The position numbers and the translations under genes are program-made. The notes below the pieces were generated by a model. That model had not been told where the DNA came from. It saw only the letters and a program-made list of their open reading frames with translations, and ran no database searches. A DNA stretch of 64,000 nt, taken from contig JADJVE010000007.1 in NCBI GenBank assembly GCA_016716715.1, positions 205,885 through 269,884 on the forward strand, given 5' to 3'. Source of the stretch: Acidobacteriota bacterium (GTDB lineage: Bacteria; Acidobacteriota; Thermoanaerobaculia; UBA5066). Shown here one piece after another: positions 8,213 through 17,709 of the stretch (position 1 is the first letter of the stretch; each line of letters begins with the position of its first letter).

Positions 8213-9976
8213 ATGCTTACCCAGGTCGGGAAATACCTGATCGAGGAGAAGGTCGGGGTGGGCGGTTTCGGAACCGTCTACAAGGGACGGGATCCGTTCA
8301 TCAAGCGGGCCGTCGCGATCAAGACCTGCCAGAGCGAGGAAGAAGAGATCAAGAAGCGGTTCTTCCGCGAGGCCGAGTTCGCGGGGAACCTCCACCACCG
8401 CAACATCACGACGATCTACGACTTCGGCGTCACGGACGACGGGACGCCCTACATCGTCCAGGAGTTCCTGACCGGCGAGGACCTCGACAAGCTCGCACGG
8501 AAGCGCGATCCGCTGCCGCTCCGGCGCAAGCTCGAAATCCTCGTGGACGTCTGCGAGGGCCTCGGATACGCCCACACGGCCGGGATCATCCACCGCGACA
8601 TCAAGCCCTCGAACGTCCGCATTCTCGAGGACGGGACGGTCAAGCTCATGGACTTCGGGATCGCGAAGTCCATGGTCTCGCAGTCCACGCTCACGCAGAC
8701 GGGCATCACGCTGGGCACCGCGTCGTACCTCGCCCCGGAGCAGATTCGCGGCGAGGATCTCGACGCGCGCACGGACCTCTTCAGCCTCGGCGTCCTCGCA
8801 TACGAGCTCACGACGGGGCAGAAGCCCTTCACGGGCGACCACATCTCGACGGTGCTCTACCGGATCATGAACGAGCAGCCCGCGCCGCCCTCGACGATCG
8901 TCCCGGGACTGCCGCGGGCCCTCGACGCGATCGTCGTGAAGCTCCTCGAGAAGGACCGCACCCGCCGGCACACGAACTGCGCGGAGGTGAAGGCCGAGCT
9001 CGGCGCGGTTCTCGCCCTGCTTTCGAGCGCGCCGGAGAACGAGGCGCCGGTCGACGACATGGACCGGACGGTCGCGACGCCGTCCGCCGGTTACCAGACG
9101 GGCGCCGCGCCCCGGGCGGCCTCCCGCGTCCTCGACACGCCGCTCTCGCCCCCGGGTCCCCTGCGCCAGACGCAGGGCGGCGCCGCCGACGTCCGTCTGC
9201 GCGCCACGGGAGGCGCTCCCGTTCTCCCCTCCTCCACGGAGGCGCACGCGCGGGAAAGCGGCCCGGTCCTTCGCGTCCTGCTGTCGGCCGCGGTCGTCGT
9301 CCTCGCGGGCGGCGGCGGCTTCTGGCTCTACGTTCAGAAGAAGGCGGCGAAGCCGCAGCCGCCTTCTCCCGCCGAGGCCTCGGCCCCGTCCGTGCCGGCG
9401 CCGGCCGCAACGACCGCCTCGTCCAACGCCCCCGCGACTGCCCTGGTCCCGTCAACCGCCGCTCCCGAGCCGGCCCCGGCCTCCGCGTCGGCGCCACCCG
9501 TGGCCGTCGCGCCCGAACCCACCCTGGCACCGACTCCGGCAGGTCCCGTCATGGTCACGTTCCGCTCCAACCAGGTCGCGACTCTGACCATCGACGGGAA
9601 GAAGAAGGGCTCGGTCCCTCCTGCCGGCACGCGGTTCTCCGTGGAGCCCGGCAAGCACACCGCGGTCTTCGGGATTCCAGGGTTCATGACGCTGCCGCCC
9701 GTCACGTTCGTGGTGGACGGACTCGACACGATACCCGTCACGGCGATCTTCCCTGCGAAGGGACAGATCGTACTCACCGTATCGCCGCCCGGCGCCGAGA
9801 TACGGATCGACGGCGTGGCGCAGGAGCCGCCAGCCGCGCCCCCGTTCAAAAAGTTCCTCGTGGCCGGGCAGCACGACATCGTCGTCAGCATGCCGGGCTA
9901 CCGCACGGAGACGAAGGCGATCGACCTCGAAGAAGAGGCCCAGAACACGTACAGGTTCGACCTGAAGAAAGAATAG
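8213..9976 (+). CDS. Transmembrane Ser/Thr protein kinase with PEGA repeats
   Basis: 587-residue membrane kinase. The N-terminal kinase domain (about 1-275) has a Gly-rich loop VGVGGFGTVYKG, catalytic Lys37, HRD at 127-129 and DFG at 147-149, so it is predicted active. A Pro/Thr/Ala-rich juxtamembrane linker follows. A single membrane helix lies near 350-372, then an Ala/Pro-rich spacer, then two PEGA-type beta repeats (about 445-520 and 520-585; TIDGKKKGSV and IRIDGVAQEPP). PEGA domains bind surface or envelope ligands in known proteins; here they would be extracytoplasmic. The TPR gene downstream starts 13 bases after the stop behind its own -10 box. PknB-type family, target unknown. Confidence 0.92.
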   Translation: MLTQVGKYLIEEKVGVGGFGTVYKGRDPFIKRAVAIKTCQSEEEEIKKRFFREAEFAGNLHHRNITTIYDFGVTDDGTPYIVQEFLTGEDLDKLARKRDPLPLRRKLEILVDVCEGLGYAHTAGIIHRDIKPSNVRILEDGTVKLMDFGIAKSMVSQSTLTQTGITLGTASYLAPEQIRGEDLDARTDLFSLGVLAYELTTGQKPFTGDHISTVLYRIMNEQPAPPSTIVPGLPRALDAIVVKLLEKDRTRRHTNCAEVKAELGAVLALLSSAPENEAPVDDMDRTVATPSAGYQTGAAPRAASRVLDTPLSPPGPLRQTQGGAADVRLRATGGAPVLPSSTEAHARESGPVLRVLLSAAVVVLAGGGGFWLYVQKKAAKPQPPSPAEASAPSVPAPAATTASSNAPATALVPSTAAPEPAPASASAPPVAVAPEPTLAPTPAGPVMVTFRSNQVATLTIDGKKKGSVPPAGTRFSVEPGKHTAVFGIPGFMTLPPVTFVVDGLDTIPVTAIFPAKGQIVLTVSPPGAEIRIDGVAQEPPAAPPFKKFLVAGQHDIVVSMPGYRTETKAIDLEEEAQNTYRFDLKKE

Positions 9977-9977
9977 C

Positions 9978-9983
9978 TAGAAT
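9978..9983 (+). promoter_or_regulatory. Leaderless-type -10 box (TAGAAT) for the TPR gene
   Basis: TAGAAT, then six bases (CCCTCC), then the GTG start. Transcription about 6-7 bases after the box would start at the initiation codon. Confidence 0.6.
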
Positions 9984-9989
9984 CCCTCC

Positions 9990-11669
9990 GTGCGCATCCG
10001 GACGATTCTTGTGGTGGCCGGCGCGGTCCTCCTGATCGGCGCGCCCGCCTTCGCCCAGGAAGGGTCGGAATCGCTCGAAAAAGAGGCCCGCAAGGCGTTC
10101 AACGGCGGCCAGTTCCGGCGCGCCGCGCTGAAGTTCGAGAGCGCCGCTTCGGCGGCCGGCGACCCGGCGCGCAAGGGCCGCATGCTCGTGCAGAGCGCGT
10201 GGGCCTCCTACAACGAAGGCAAGCGAACCGACGCGCAGGAAGCCCTGCGGCGCGCGTACGCCGCGAGCCCGGACCTCGAGATCGTCCCCGACTTCTACTC
10301 GCCCGAGTTCGTGAAGGTCGCTGCCGACGTGAAGTCCACGCTGCGCACGACCCCCGCGGCGCCTTCGGCCGACGTCGCCGAGCTCAAGCGCGTCGCGCGG
10401 CAGAAGCTCGCGGACGGCCTGCCCGAAGACGTCATCCACGATCTGACGTACAACGTGCCGCGCGAAAAGCTCGACGCCGAGTGCCTCGAGCTCCTCGCGG
10501 CCGCTTACGAGAAGGTCGGCAAGTTCAACGAGGCCTCGCGCATCCGGGCCGCGAAGGGGGATCCGGCGAAGGCGCCTCTCCCGGCCGTCGCTCCGGCCGT
10601 GGCCGCCTCGCCGGCTGCGACTGCCCCGCCGCCCCCGGCCGCGCCCTCGTCGACACGCATCGCGGCCGGAGCCGCCGCGCCCGCCGTGGACTACCTCGCG
10701 CTGGGACGGGCCGCCCTGTCGCACGGCGACGCCCTGAACGCGCAGTCGGCCGCGAACCGGCTCCTCGAGGTCGATCCCCAGTCGAGCGACGCGTACCGCC
10801 TCCTCGGAAACGCCTTCTCGATGCGCGGCGAGAAGGTCCTCGCCGAAGCGAACCTCAAGCAGGCGATCAAGTACAACGAGAAGAACGAGGGCGCGCTCCT
10901 CGACCTCTACGACTTCTACATGGCGGACAAGAACTGGGAGCCGGCGCTCGACGCCCTTCGCAGGGCGGCCGAGATCAACCCGGAGAACCGCGACAAGCTC
11001 GTCGCGCTCGGGCGCAAGGCGCGCGCCGAGGGCGACCTCGCGCACGCGAAGCAGGTCTTCGCGACGGCCGCCGCCGCGGCGCCCAAGGACACCTCGATCC
11101 TCACGGAATACGCGTCCATTCTCCTCCTGATGAAGGACCCGGACGGCGCGCTCGAGCCGCTCACGAAGGCCGCGGCGGCCGAGCCCGACCGAGAGATCGT
11201 CCGCGCAAACCTCGCCGCCGTGCTCCGGAAGAAGGGCCTCTGGAAGGAGGCCGAGAAGGAGTACCGCGAGGCGATCCGCTCGGACCCGGACTACGCCCCG
11301 GCACTCACGGGCCTCGGCGGGCTCCTCCTCGAGCGCGGCCAGGCGGCCGAGGCGATCGAGCCTCTCAAGAAGGCCGTCCTCCGCGCGCCGCAGAGCGTGG
11401 ACGCCGCGTGGGCGCTTGCCCGCGCGCAGCGCCAGACGGGCGCCCTGAAGGACGCGGCCGACGCGCTCGAAAGGCCGCTGGCTCTCGACGCGCCGGAGCT
11501 CTGGAACGAGGCGGGCGCGATCGCGATGGACCGCGGCCGGTGGGACGAGGCGGTCATCTACTTCGACAAGGCCGTCTCGCGCGACGGCACCGTCCCGCTC
11601 TACAAGGCGAACCGCGACAAGGCCGCCGCCGCCGCCGCGTTCGTCAAGACCGCGGCGCCCGCCTCCTGA
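9990..11669 (+). CDS. Secreted TPR-repeat protein
   Basis: 559-residue exported protein with a GTG start and a clear signal peptide (ILVVAGAVLLIGAPAFA). An N-terminal helical region (about 25-190) has degenerate TPRs. An Ala/Pro-rich linker follows (about 190-235), then a long array of tetratricopeptide repeats to the C-terminus (for example ALLDLYDFYMADKNWEPALD and AAVLRKKGLWKEAEKEYREA). TPR arrays are protein-binding scaffolds; no enzymatic domain is seen. It follows the PEGA kinase and may be a periplasmic partner, which is inference. Its stop codon abuts that of the convergent kinase-TolB gene; together they form the palindrome TGATCA. Confidence 0.85.
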   Translation: MRIRTILVVAGAVLLIGAPAFAQEGSESLEKEARKAFNGGQFRRAALKFESAASAAGDPARKGRMLVQSAWASYNEGKRTDAQEALRRAYAASPDLEIVPDFYSPEFVKVAADVKSTLRTTPAAPSADVAELKRVARQKLADGLPEDVIHDLTYNVPREKLDAECLELLAAAYEKVGKFNEASRIRAAKGDPAKAPLPAVAPAVAASPAATAPPPPAAPSSTRIAAGAAAPAVDYLALGRAALSHGDALNAQSAANRLLEVDPQSSDAYRLLGNAFSMRGEKVLAEANLKQAIKYNEKNEGALLDLYDFYMADKNWEPALDALRRAAEINPENRDKLVALGRKARAEGDLAHAKQVFATAAAAAPKDTSILTEYASILLLMKDPDGALEPLTKAAAAEPDREIVRANLAAVLRKKGLWKEAEKEYREAIRSDPDYAPALTGLGGLLLERGQAAEAIEPLKKAVLRAPQSVDAAWALARAQRQTGALKDAADALERPLALDAPELWNEAGAIAMDRGRWDEAVIYFDKAVSRDGTVPLYKANRDKAAAAAAFVKTAAPAS

Positions 11670-14259
11670 TCAACGCAGCCCTTCGACGGCGTAGAGCCGC
11701 GAGAGGGTGCGGAGGACGGTGTAGCAATAGCTCGACCCGTCCGGCGTCATCTGGACGCTGACGAACCGGTCGACGCCCGTCGGGTCCGAGAGGGCGATCT
11801 CCTTCCAGAGGTTCCGCGCGCCAGTCGCGATGTCGAGCCGCTCGATCCGGAGGGGCACGCCCTGGCGGTACACGAAGAGGCTCTTGCCGGACGCGTCGAA
11901 GCGGAGCACGACGTCGCCCGCCCCGAGACCTGGAACAGGCTGAGGTGCGCCTCCGTCGACACGGACGAGGAACGCGTGGCGGGACCGATCCCGGGCGACG
12001 ACGATCGTTCCGTCCGGGGCGAGTATCGGGAACTCGAACCCTTCCCCCGTGAACGGGCGCGGCGGTCCCTGCGCGACGTCCCTCACGAAGAGCCGCGAGA
12101 GCTTCCCGCGCTCGCGGGCCTCGACCAGAAGCCTCCGGCCGTCCGGAAACCACGACGCCCTGATGTACTCGAGGCCCTCGTCCTGGAGCGTCCGAGCCCC
12201 GCCGGGGCCCACGGGCAGAAGGACGAGGCGGTCCGGCGACACGCGCACGACCCACTTCCCGTCCCGGGACATGCCTCCGACGAACTTGCCGTCCCCGAGA
12301 CGCACGGCCGGACCGGAGCCGTCCGTCTTCCGGAGATACACCGCGCCATTCGCGCCCACGGCGGCGCCGCTCTCGGTGAAGAGAAGATCGCGTCCGTCGT
12401 CCGACAGGTCCATGCCGTTCGAGAAGTCCTGCCAGCTCAGGTTCACCTCGTGCGCGCTGCCCGATGGCCGGCACGCCATCGTCGTGGGCCAGTCGTCACT
12501 GCGAACGAGCACGGTCCCGTCCGGTGCGATGTCCTCCACGACGAGGATCGTCGGGGCGCGGGCGACGACGCGCTCCTTTCCCGCGAGCGTGATCGCGCGC
12601 AGCTCGACGACGCCGAATCGCGTGTCCTGCTCGCGGCCGGAGAACCAGATCTCGCCTGTCCGCGGGTGCCACGCGACGGACGTCGCGTTGTCCAGGCCCG
12701 TGCGCAGGATCGTCTGGTGCCCGTCGAGGTCCGTGACGCCCACCACCCGGCGGCCGACCTGGCCGCCGACGAAGGCGATCCGCTTGCCGTCTGGCGAGAA
12801 CCGCACGGAGCCGCCGATGCCGTCCCCGGCACGGCCCGGGAGAAGGACCTTCCCGACCGGAAACTCCAGCTGCCAGTTGCGCATGACGGCGAGGCCGCCC
12901 TCGCCGGGCGCCCAGTCCGCGACCCCCGGCGCGAAAGGAAGGGAGAGCCAGGTGCCGTCCACGAGCTCGCGCGGCGCCCCGCCGGCGAGCGAGACCTCGG
13001 CCACGAGCGGCGAGGGCTCCCGCGGCAGCACGATCGCGAGCACGCCCTTGCTCGACACGGCCGCCAGGTTGGCGCTCGGGAGCGGCAGGGCGGTGGATTC
13101 TGTGCTGTCCAGCCGCGTCGTGAAGAGCTGCATGGGGTCACCCTGCCAGGCCGCCGAGTAGACGACGGTCTTCCCGTCGGGCGCGAAGCGAGCGCCGCCG
13201 ATCGAGCCGCGCCGAAACGTCAGAGGGCGCCAGACAGGCGGCCCGGCGGGCGGCTTCCTCGTCGCGAGGAACGCGAGGACCGCGCCGCCGGCCAGCGCCG
13301 CGGCAAACGCCGGGATCGCCCAGCGCGGGACGCGACGTGCCACGACCGCTCGCGCCCCTCCCGACGTGAGGAGGTCCGACGCGCCGTCCCTCAGGCGCGC
13401 GAGGTCCTCGCGCGAGGTCCCGCGTCGACGCGTAACGCTCATCCGGCTCCTTCGCGAGGCAGCGTTCGACGATCCAGCGCAGCGGGAGGGGAAGCGCCGG
13501 AGCCGCGGACGCGAGAGGCTCGGGCTCGTCGCGGATGATCGCCGTCATCGTCTCCGGAGCGCTCGCGCGCGGGAAGGCCCGCCTCCCGCTCGCCATCTCG
13601 TAGAGCATCGAGCCGAACGAGAACTGGTCCGAGCGGAAATCCAGCTTGCCGCCCAGAGCCTGCTCGGGCGACATGTACAGGACCGTCCCGACGACGGATC
13701 CGGCCTCCGTGAACACCGAGACGGTCGGGGTCTGAGTCGCCCCCTCGCTCTCGCCGGGCCGCTCGACGAGCTTGGCGAGGCCGAAGTCGAGGATCTTGAC
13801 GGCTCCGTCCTTCGTCACCATCACGTTCTCTGGCTTCAGGTCCCGATGGACGATTCCGCTTTCGTGCGCCCTCGCGAGCGCGTCGGCGATCTGGGCCGCC
13901 CACGCCAGGAGCTTCTTCAGCGGCAGCGCGCCGCCGGCGAGGCGCGCGCGAAGAGTTTCGCCTTCGATCAATTCCATGACGAGAAGGTGACGCGACAGAG
14001 TTCCGGAAGAACCGGGGATCTCTTCGAACGCGTAGAGGGTGGCGACGTTCGGGTGATTCAGGCTCGCCAGCAGCTTCGCCTCACGCTCGAAGCGCACCCT
14101 CCTCTCTTCACTTTCGAAGAACTCTTCAGGCAGGACTTTCAGCGCCACCGCCCGGTCGACGCGGGGGTCTCTTGCCCGGTAAACCTCGCCCATCCCCCCG
14201 GCGCCGAGAGGCGACAGGATCTCGTACGGGCCGAGGCGGGTTCCCGCTGCGAGCGCCAC
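11670..14259 (-). CDS. Ser/Thr protein kinase fused to TolB-like propeller, split by one frameshift
   Basis: Two overlapping open frames look like one gene. The first (14259 to about 13410) is a kinase domain with Gly-loop LGAGGMGEVYRA, VALK, HRDLKPEN and DFGLAK. The second (about 13440 to 11670) continues RDLARLRDGAS, then a membrane helix, then a long beta-propeller with TolB/WD40-like PDG repeats (FAPDGKTVVYSA, FSPDGKRIAF). At about 13405-13412, removing one G from CGAGGACCTC restores the join STRDLARDLARLRDG. Kinase-TolB fusions of this layout are common in Acidobacteriota. The start is a GTG. The frameshift may be an assembly error or a real lesion; the intact protein would be about 860 residues. 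Confidence 0.8.
14107..14127 (-). repeat. AT-rich recurrent motif, central C variant
   Basis: Minus-strand sequence begins GAAGAGTTCTTCGAAAGTGA and encodes EEFFESE in the kinase domain. It follows the consensus GAAGAKTTCTTNGAARGTGA. Confidence 0.55.
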
Positions 14260-14272
14260 GTTGTTGAGAGCG

Positions 14273-14278
14273 ATTCTA
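14273..14278 (-). promoter_or_regulatory. -10 box (TAGAAT) before the kinase-TolB gene
   Basis: TAGAAT on the minus strand, 13 bases before the GTG at 14259, overlapping the 3' end of the Nudix gene. It would give the kinase its own short-leader transcript within the lnt-prfB-Nudix run. Confidence 0.45.
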
Positions 14279-14911
14279 CGTTGCCGAGTCCGTCTCGCCC
14301 CGCAACGCCGTCAGGAAGTCCGCGAGGATGCGCGCGGTCGCGCCCCAGATCGCGTGGCCTTTGTAGTGGTAGACGAGAGTCATCACGTCGCGGCCCTTCC
14401 ACTTCACGGGCCGCTCCTCGACGACCATCGGGTCGAGGAGGTACGACACGGGGACCTCGATGATCGACTCGACCTCCCCCGCGTGCGGCGCGAACTGCGT
14501 CGGGTACGGGATGGCGCCGACGAACGGCGAGATCTCGAAGTCCGTGACGGTGACGAGCTTCGGAAGCGCGCCGAGGATCTTCACGCCCGCCCGCGGCACG
14601 CCGATCTCCTCTTCCGTCTCGCGGATCGCCGTCTCCCACGGGTTCGCGTCGGAAGCGTGCTTGCCGCCGCCGGGGAACGAGATCTGCCCCTTGTGGTGCT
14701 CCACGAGGTCCGTCCGCTTCGTGAAGAGCGTCCAGAGCGCCTTCTCGCGCACGAAGAGTGGGATGAGAACCGCGGCTTCCCGGAGCGGTCCGGCGTCCGG
14801 CGCACGTTCGAGCTCGAGCTTGCGCTCGGGCCAGTCGCGGAGGAGGCGGGCGCGGATGTCGTCCAGCCAGGTGCGCGGGGCGTCTCCGCCGCCGCCGGCA
14901 TCGCCGCTCAC
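14276..14911 (-). CDS. Nudix hydrolase, CoA pyrophosphatase type
   Basis: 211-residue Nudix hydrolase with GTG start overlapping the prfB stop (GTGA). The segment LFTKRTDLVEHHKGQISFPG matches the extra UPF0035 motif that marks CoA-pyrophosphatase/NudL-type enzymes. The Nudix box follows as GGKHASDANPWETAIRETEE continuing EIG. The enzyme would split CoA or acyl-CoA into 3',5'-ADP and phosphopantetheine. Position in the lnt-prfB operon is probably opportunistic. Substrate assignment rests on motif resemblance. Confidence 0.85.
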   Translation of the reverse strand: MSGDAGGGGDAPRTWLDDIRARLLRDWPERKLELERAPDAGPLREAAVLIPLFVREKALWTLFTKRTDLVEHHKGQISFPGGGKHASDANPWETAIRETEEEIGVPRAGVKILGALPKLVTVTDFEISPFVGAIPYPTQFAPHAGEVESIIEVPVSYLLDPMVVEERPVKWKGRDVMTLVYHYKGHAIWGATARILADFLTALRGETDSAT

Positions 14912-16054
14912 GCCGGGTCGGCCGCGTTGAAGCCCGGGCGATCCGTCGCGGCCTTCTCGCCCTTCTTGACCATCGTCTGGAGGAACGCCTCGATGAACCC
15001 GTCGAGGTCGCCGTCGAGGACGCGGTCCACGTCCCCGACCTCGTAGTTCGTGCGGTGGTCCTTGATGAGCCGGTACGGCGCAAGCACGTACGACCGGATC
15101 TGCGAGCCGAAGCCGATCTCCATCTTCGTGCCCGCGCGCGCGTCGTTCTTGGCCTGCTGCTCTTCGAGCGCCTTCTGGTAGAGGCGCGAGCGCAGGACCT
15201 TCATCGCGGACGCCTTGTTCTTGTGCTGCGACCGCTCGTTCTGGCACTGGACGACGAGTCCGGTCGGAAGGTGCGTGATCCGGATGGCCGATTCCGTCTT
15301 GTTGACGTGCTGGCCGCCCTTGCCGCCGGCCCGGAACGTGTCCACGCGAAGGTCCTTGTCGTTGATCTCGACGTCGATCGTGTCGTCGATCTCCGGCGAG
15401 ACGTAGACGGCCGCGAAGGACGTGTGCCGCCGCGCGGCCGCGTCGAACGGCGAGATGCGCACGAGGCGGTGGACGCCGCGCTCGGCCTTCATGTGCCCGT
15501 ACGCGTACTCCCCCTCGAAGCGCAGCGTCGCCGTCTTGATCCCGGCGTCGTCGGCGTACGTGACCTCGAGGACGTCCGTCTTCCAGCCCTGCCGCTCGCC
15601 GTAGCGGAGGTACATCCGCATGAGCATGTCGGCCCAGTCCTGCGCCTCGGTGCCGCCCGCGCCCGCGTGGATCTCGAGAAGGGCCGGCATCGGGTCCTCG
15701 TCGTTCGTGAGCTTGAACGTCAGCTCCTTGCGGCGCGCCCACGGGCCGACCGTCGCGATCGCCGTGTCGGCGTCCTTCTCGACGGCCTCGCCCGACTTGA
15801 GGAACTCCGCCAGGATCTCGAGCTCCTCCTGCCGTTCCTTGAGGTCTTTGTCGTCGAGGAGAATGCGCTCGGCGCGCTTCAGCTTCCGGAGCGTGTCCTG
15901 CGCTTCGAGGGCGTTCGTCCAGAAACCGGGCTCGCCCGTCTTCCGCTCCAGCTCGTCCTTCTCACGTCCCGCCTGGCGGACGTCAAAGATAGCCCCGGAG
16001 GGAGCTCACGGACGACGCGAGTTCGAGCAGGCGCTCAATGCGTTCTTCGTTCAC
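14908..16054 (-). CDS. prfB: Peptide chain release factor 2 (programmed +1 frameshift)
   Basis: RF2, terminating translation at UGA and UAA. The gene is in two frames, as in most bacteria. A short leader peptide of 23 codons from the GTG at 16054 ends ...SLRGYL at an in-frame TGA (15985-15983). A +1 shift continues DVRQAGREKDELERK and the rest of RF2. The anticodon-mimic SPF is in RISPFDAAA and the peptidyl-hydrolysis motif GGQ in FRAGGKGGQHVNK. Total coding length is one base more than a multiple of three, as expected for +1 shifting. The GTG overlaps the lnt stop and the 3' end overlaps the Nudix start. Confidence 0.95.
15982..15997 (-). promoter_or_regulatory. prfB autoregulatory frameshift site
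   Basis: Minus-strand CGGGGCTATCTTTGAC keeps the canonical slip codon CTT, the TGA stop and the following C, with a G-rich Shine-Dalgarno-like stretch three bases before CTT. Low RF2 slows termination and favours the shift, so RF2 controls its own synthesis. Confidence 0.92.
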
Positions 16055-17631
16055 GTGTTTCCTCTCGGCGGCGCGGGGGACGCGGACGCCACGGGACCCC
16101 GGGGCGAGGGGAACCGCGCTCGCAGGATACCGGCGAGGAGGCCGGCGGCGCAAACCCACAGGATCGCGTCGCCGAGGGCGGCGGCGGGCGGCGTCCCGCG
16201 CGGGCGGAAGACGGGCGCCGAGAACGCGCCCTTTCTCCCCGCCGGGAGCGACACGAGGACGCGCCCGTCGGGCTCCACGGCGCCGCTGATGCCCGTGACG
16301 GCCGCGCGCACGAGCGGGCGCCCCGTCTCCACGGCGCGCAGCACCGCCGCCTGCCAGTGCTGCCGCTGGGCGCCCGCGCGCCCGTACCACGCGTCGTTCG
16401 TGAGCGTGAAGAGGACGTCGGCGCCCGCGCGCGCTTCGGCCCGCGCGATCCACGGGTACACGACCTCGTAGCAGACCGCGCCGCCGAGATTCCAGCTTCC
16501 GAGCTTCAGAAGCACGGTTCCCGAGCCCGGCGTGAAGCCGCCGGGCACCGCGCGGCTGATCGGCTTGATCATCCTGAGGACCGGCGCGAGGGGCACGTAC
16601 TCGCCAAACGGCACGAGGCGCTGCTTGAGGTACGGCGGCAGGACAGGACCGTCCTTCGTCACGAGGAGCGCTGCGTTGTAGTACGGCGCGTCGTCGTCGC
16701 CTGGCGTGTCCGACCAGACCGTGCTCATGAGGATCGCGACGTCCAGCTCGCGGCACAGGCGCTGCACCCGCTCGCGGAAGACGGCGTTGAACGACCACGC
16801 GTAGGGCGAGGCGCTCTCCGGCCAGAGCACGACGACCGGCCGGTCGGCCCGGCACAGGGCGCGCGTCTGATTCTCGAGGTCGCGCTGAAGGCGCTCGGCG
16901 GTGCCGGGGTCCCAGCGGATGGCCTGGTCGACGTTCGGCTGGACGACGCCGACCTTGAGAGCCTCGTCTGACGGACGGGGCCGCAAGGGCTGCACCGCCG
17001 CCGCCGCGAGCGCGCAGACGGCGGCGCCGAGGAGCCATCCGAGACGCGCGTTCCGCCCCGGCCGCGTCCACGCGACGAAGAGCGCGGCGTTGAGGGCCGC
17101 GATGAGGAACGAGGTGAAGAGGACGCCTCCGAGGGCGGTCGAGCCGAGGAGCGCCGGGACGTCGGCGAGCGGGTTCGCAAGGAGGTTCCACGGGAACCCG
17201 CCGAAGACGAAGACGTACGTACGGAACCCTTCCTGGACGACCCACGCCGCGGCGAACGCCGCGACGACTCCCGGTCCCGAGCGCGGCCGCGCTGCTGCGT
17301 AGAGCGACGCCATGAGGCCGAACGGAATCGCGTAGACGCCCGCCGTGATCGCGAGCGCGAGCCCTGCAAGCGGCCAGCCCACCCCGCCGAAGCGGTGGAC
17401 CGTGTACGCGATCCACGGGATCGTGACGAGCCAGAACGCGGCACCGAACACGAATCCCGGAAGGAACGCCCGCCGCCAGGTCAGCCCGTCGAGCGCCGCG
17501 AGCAGCGGGATCAGCGCGATGGGAAGGAGCGGGAGGATCGAGAAATTCGGAAAACAGAGGGCCAGAAGGACCCCGGCGCCACAGGCCCAGAGCAGTCGGG
17601 GGATTCTCTTAGAGGGTAATAGGGGAAGCAT
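16051..17631 (-). CDS. lnt: Apolipoprotein N-acyltransferase
   Basis: Inner-membrane enzyme adding the third acyl chain to the N-terminal Cys of lipoproteins. It has 526 residues with about seven N-terminal membrane helices, then a nitrilase domain from about 225. The catalytic triad is intact: Glu272 (LWPESASPY), Lys336 (LKQRLVPFGEY), Cys387 (GGAVCYEVVYPW), nearly the same positions as in the E. coli enzyme. Its presence implies triacylated lipoproteins and a diderm envelope, consistent with the lipoproteins in this window. The first gene of an overlapping run with prfB and a Nudix gene, with AGGAG before the ATG. Confidence 0.95.
   Translation of the reverse strand: MLPLLPSKRIPRLLWACGAGVLLALCFPNFSILPLLPIALIPLLAALDGLTWRRAFLPGFVFGAAFWLVTIPWIAYTVHRFGGVGWPLAGLALAITAGVYAIPFGLMASLYAAARPRSGPGVVAAFAAAWVVQEGFRTYVFVFGGFPWNLLANPLADVPALLGSTALGGVLFTSFLIAALNAALFVAWTRPGRNARLGWLLGAAVCALAAAAVQPLRPRPSDEALKVGVVQPNVDQAIRWDPGTAERLQRDLENQTRALCRADRPVVVLWPESASPYAWSFNAVFRERVQRLCRELDVAILMSTVWSDTPGDDDAPYYNAALLVTKDGPVLPPYLKQRLVPFGEYVPLAPVLRMIKPISRAVPGGFTPGSGTVLLKLGSWNLGGAVCYEVVYPWIARAEARAGADVLFTLTNDAWYGRAGAQRQHWQAAVLRAVETGRPLVRAAVTGISGAVEPDGRVLVSLPAGRKGAFSAPVFRPRGTPPAAALGDAILWVCAAGLLAGILRARFPSPRGPVASASPAPPRGNT
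17601..17619 (+). repeat. AT-rich recurrent motif, divergent copy
   Basis: GGATTCTCTTAGAGGGTAA, sharing CTTAGAGGGTAA with the copy at 18584. Antisense at the 5' end of lnt. Confidence 0.35.
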
Positions 17632-17667
17632 GCGGCGTCCGGGCGTCTCCTGGGAGGGACCGCGTTC

Positions 17668-17673
17668 AGTCTA
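17668..17673 (-). promoter_or_regulatory. Possible -10 box of the lnt operon
   Basis: TAGACT on the minus strand, 36 bases before the lnt ATG. The leader contains AGGAG. No convincing -35. Confidence 0.3.
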
Positions 17674-17709
17674 GCGGTTCAGTCGGCTGGGCGGACAATC
17701 GAGAACGCT

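Noticed and set aside
6404..9247. A very long minus-strand open frame running from the serine hydrolase back through the kinase region
   Set aside because: Only the part downstream of the GTG at 7507 shows a protein family. The remainder is an antisense shadow of the lipoprotein and kinase genes caused by GC-rich codon bias.
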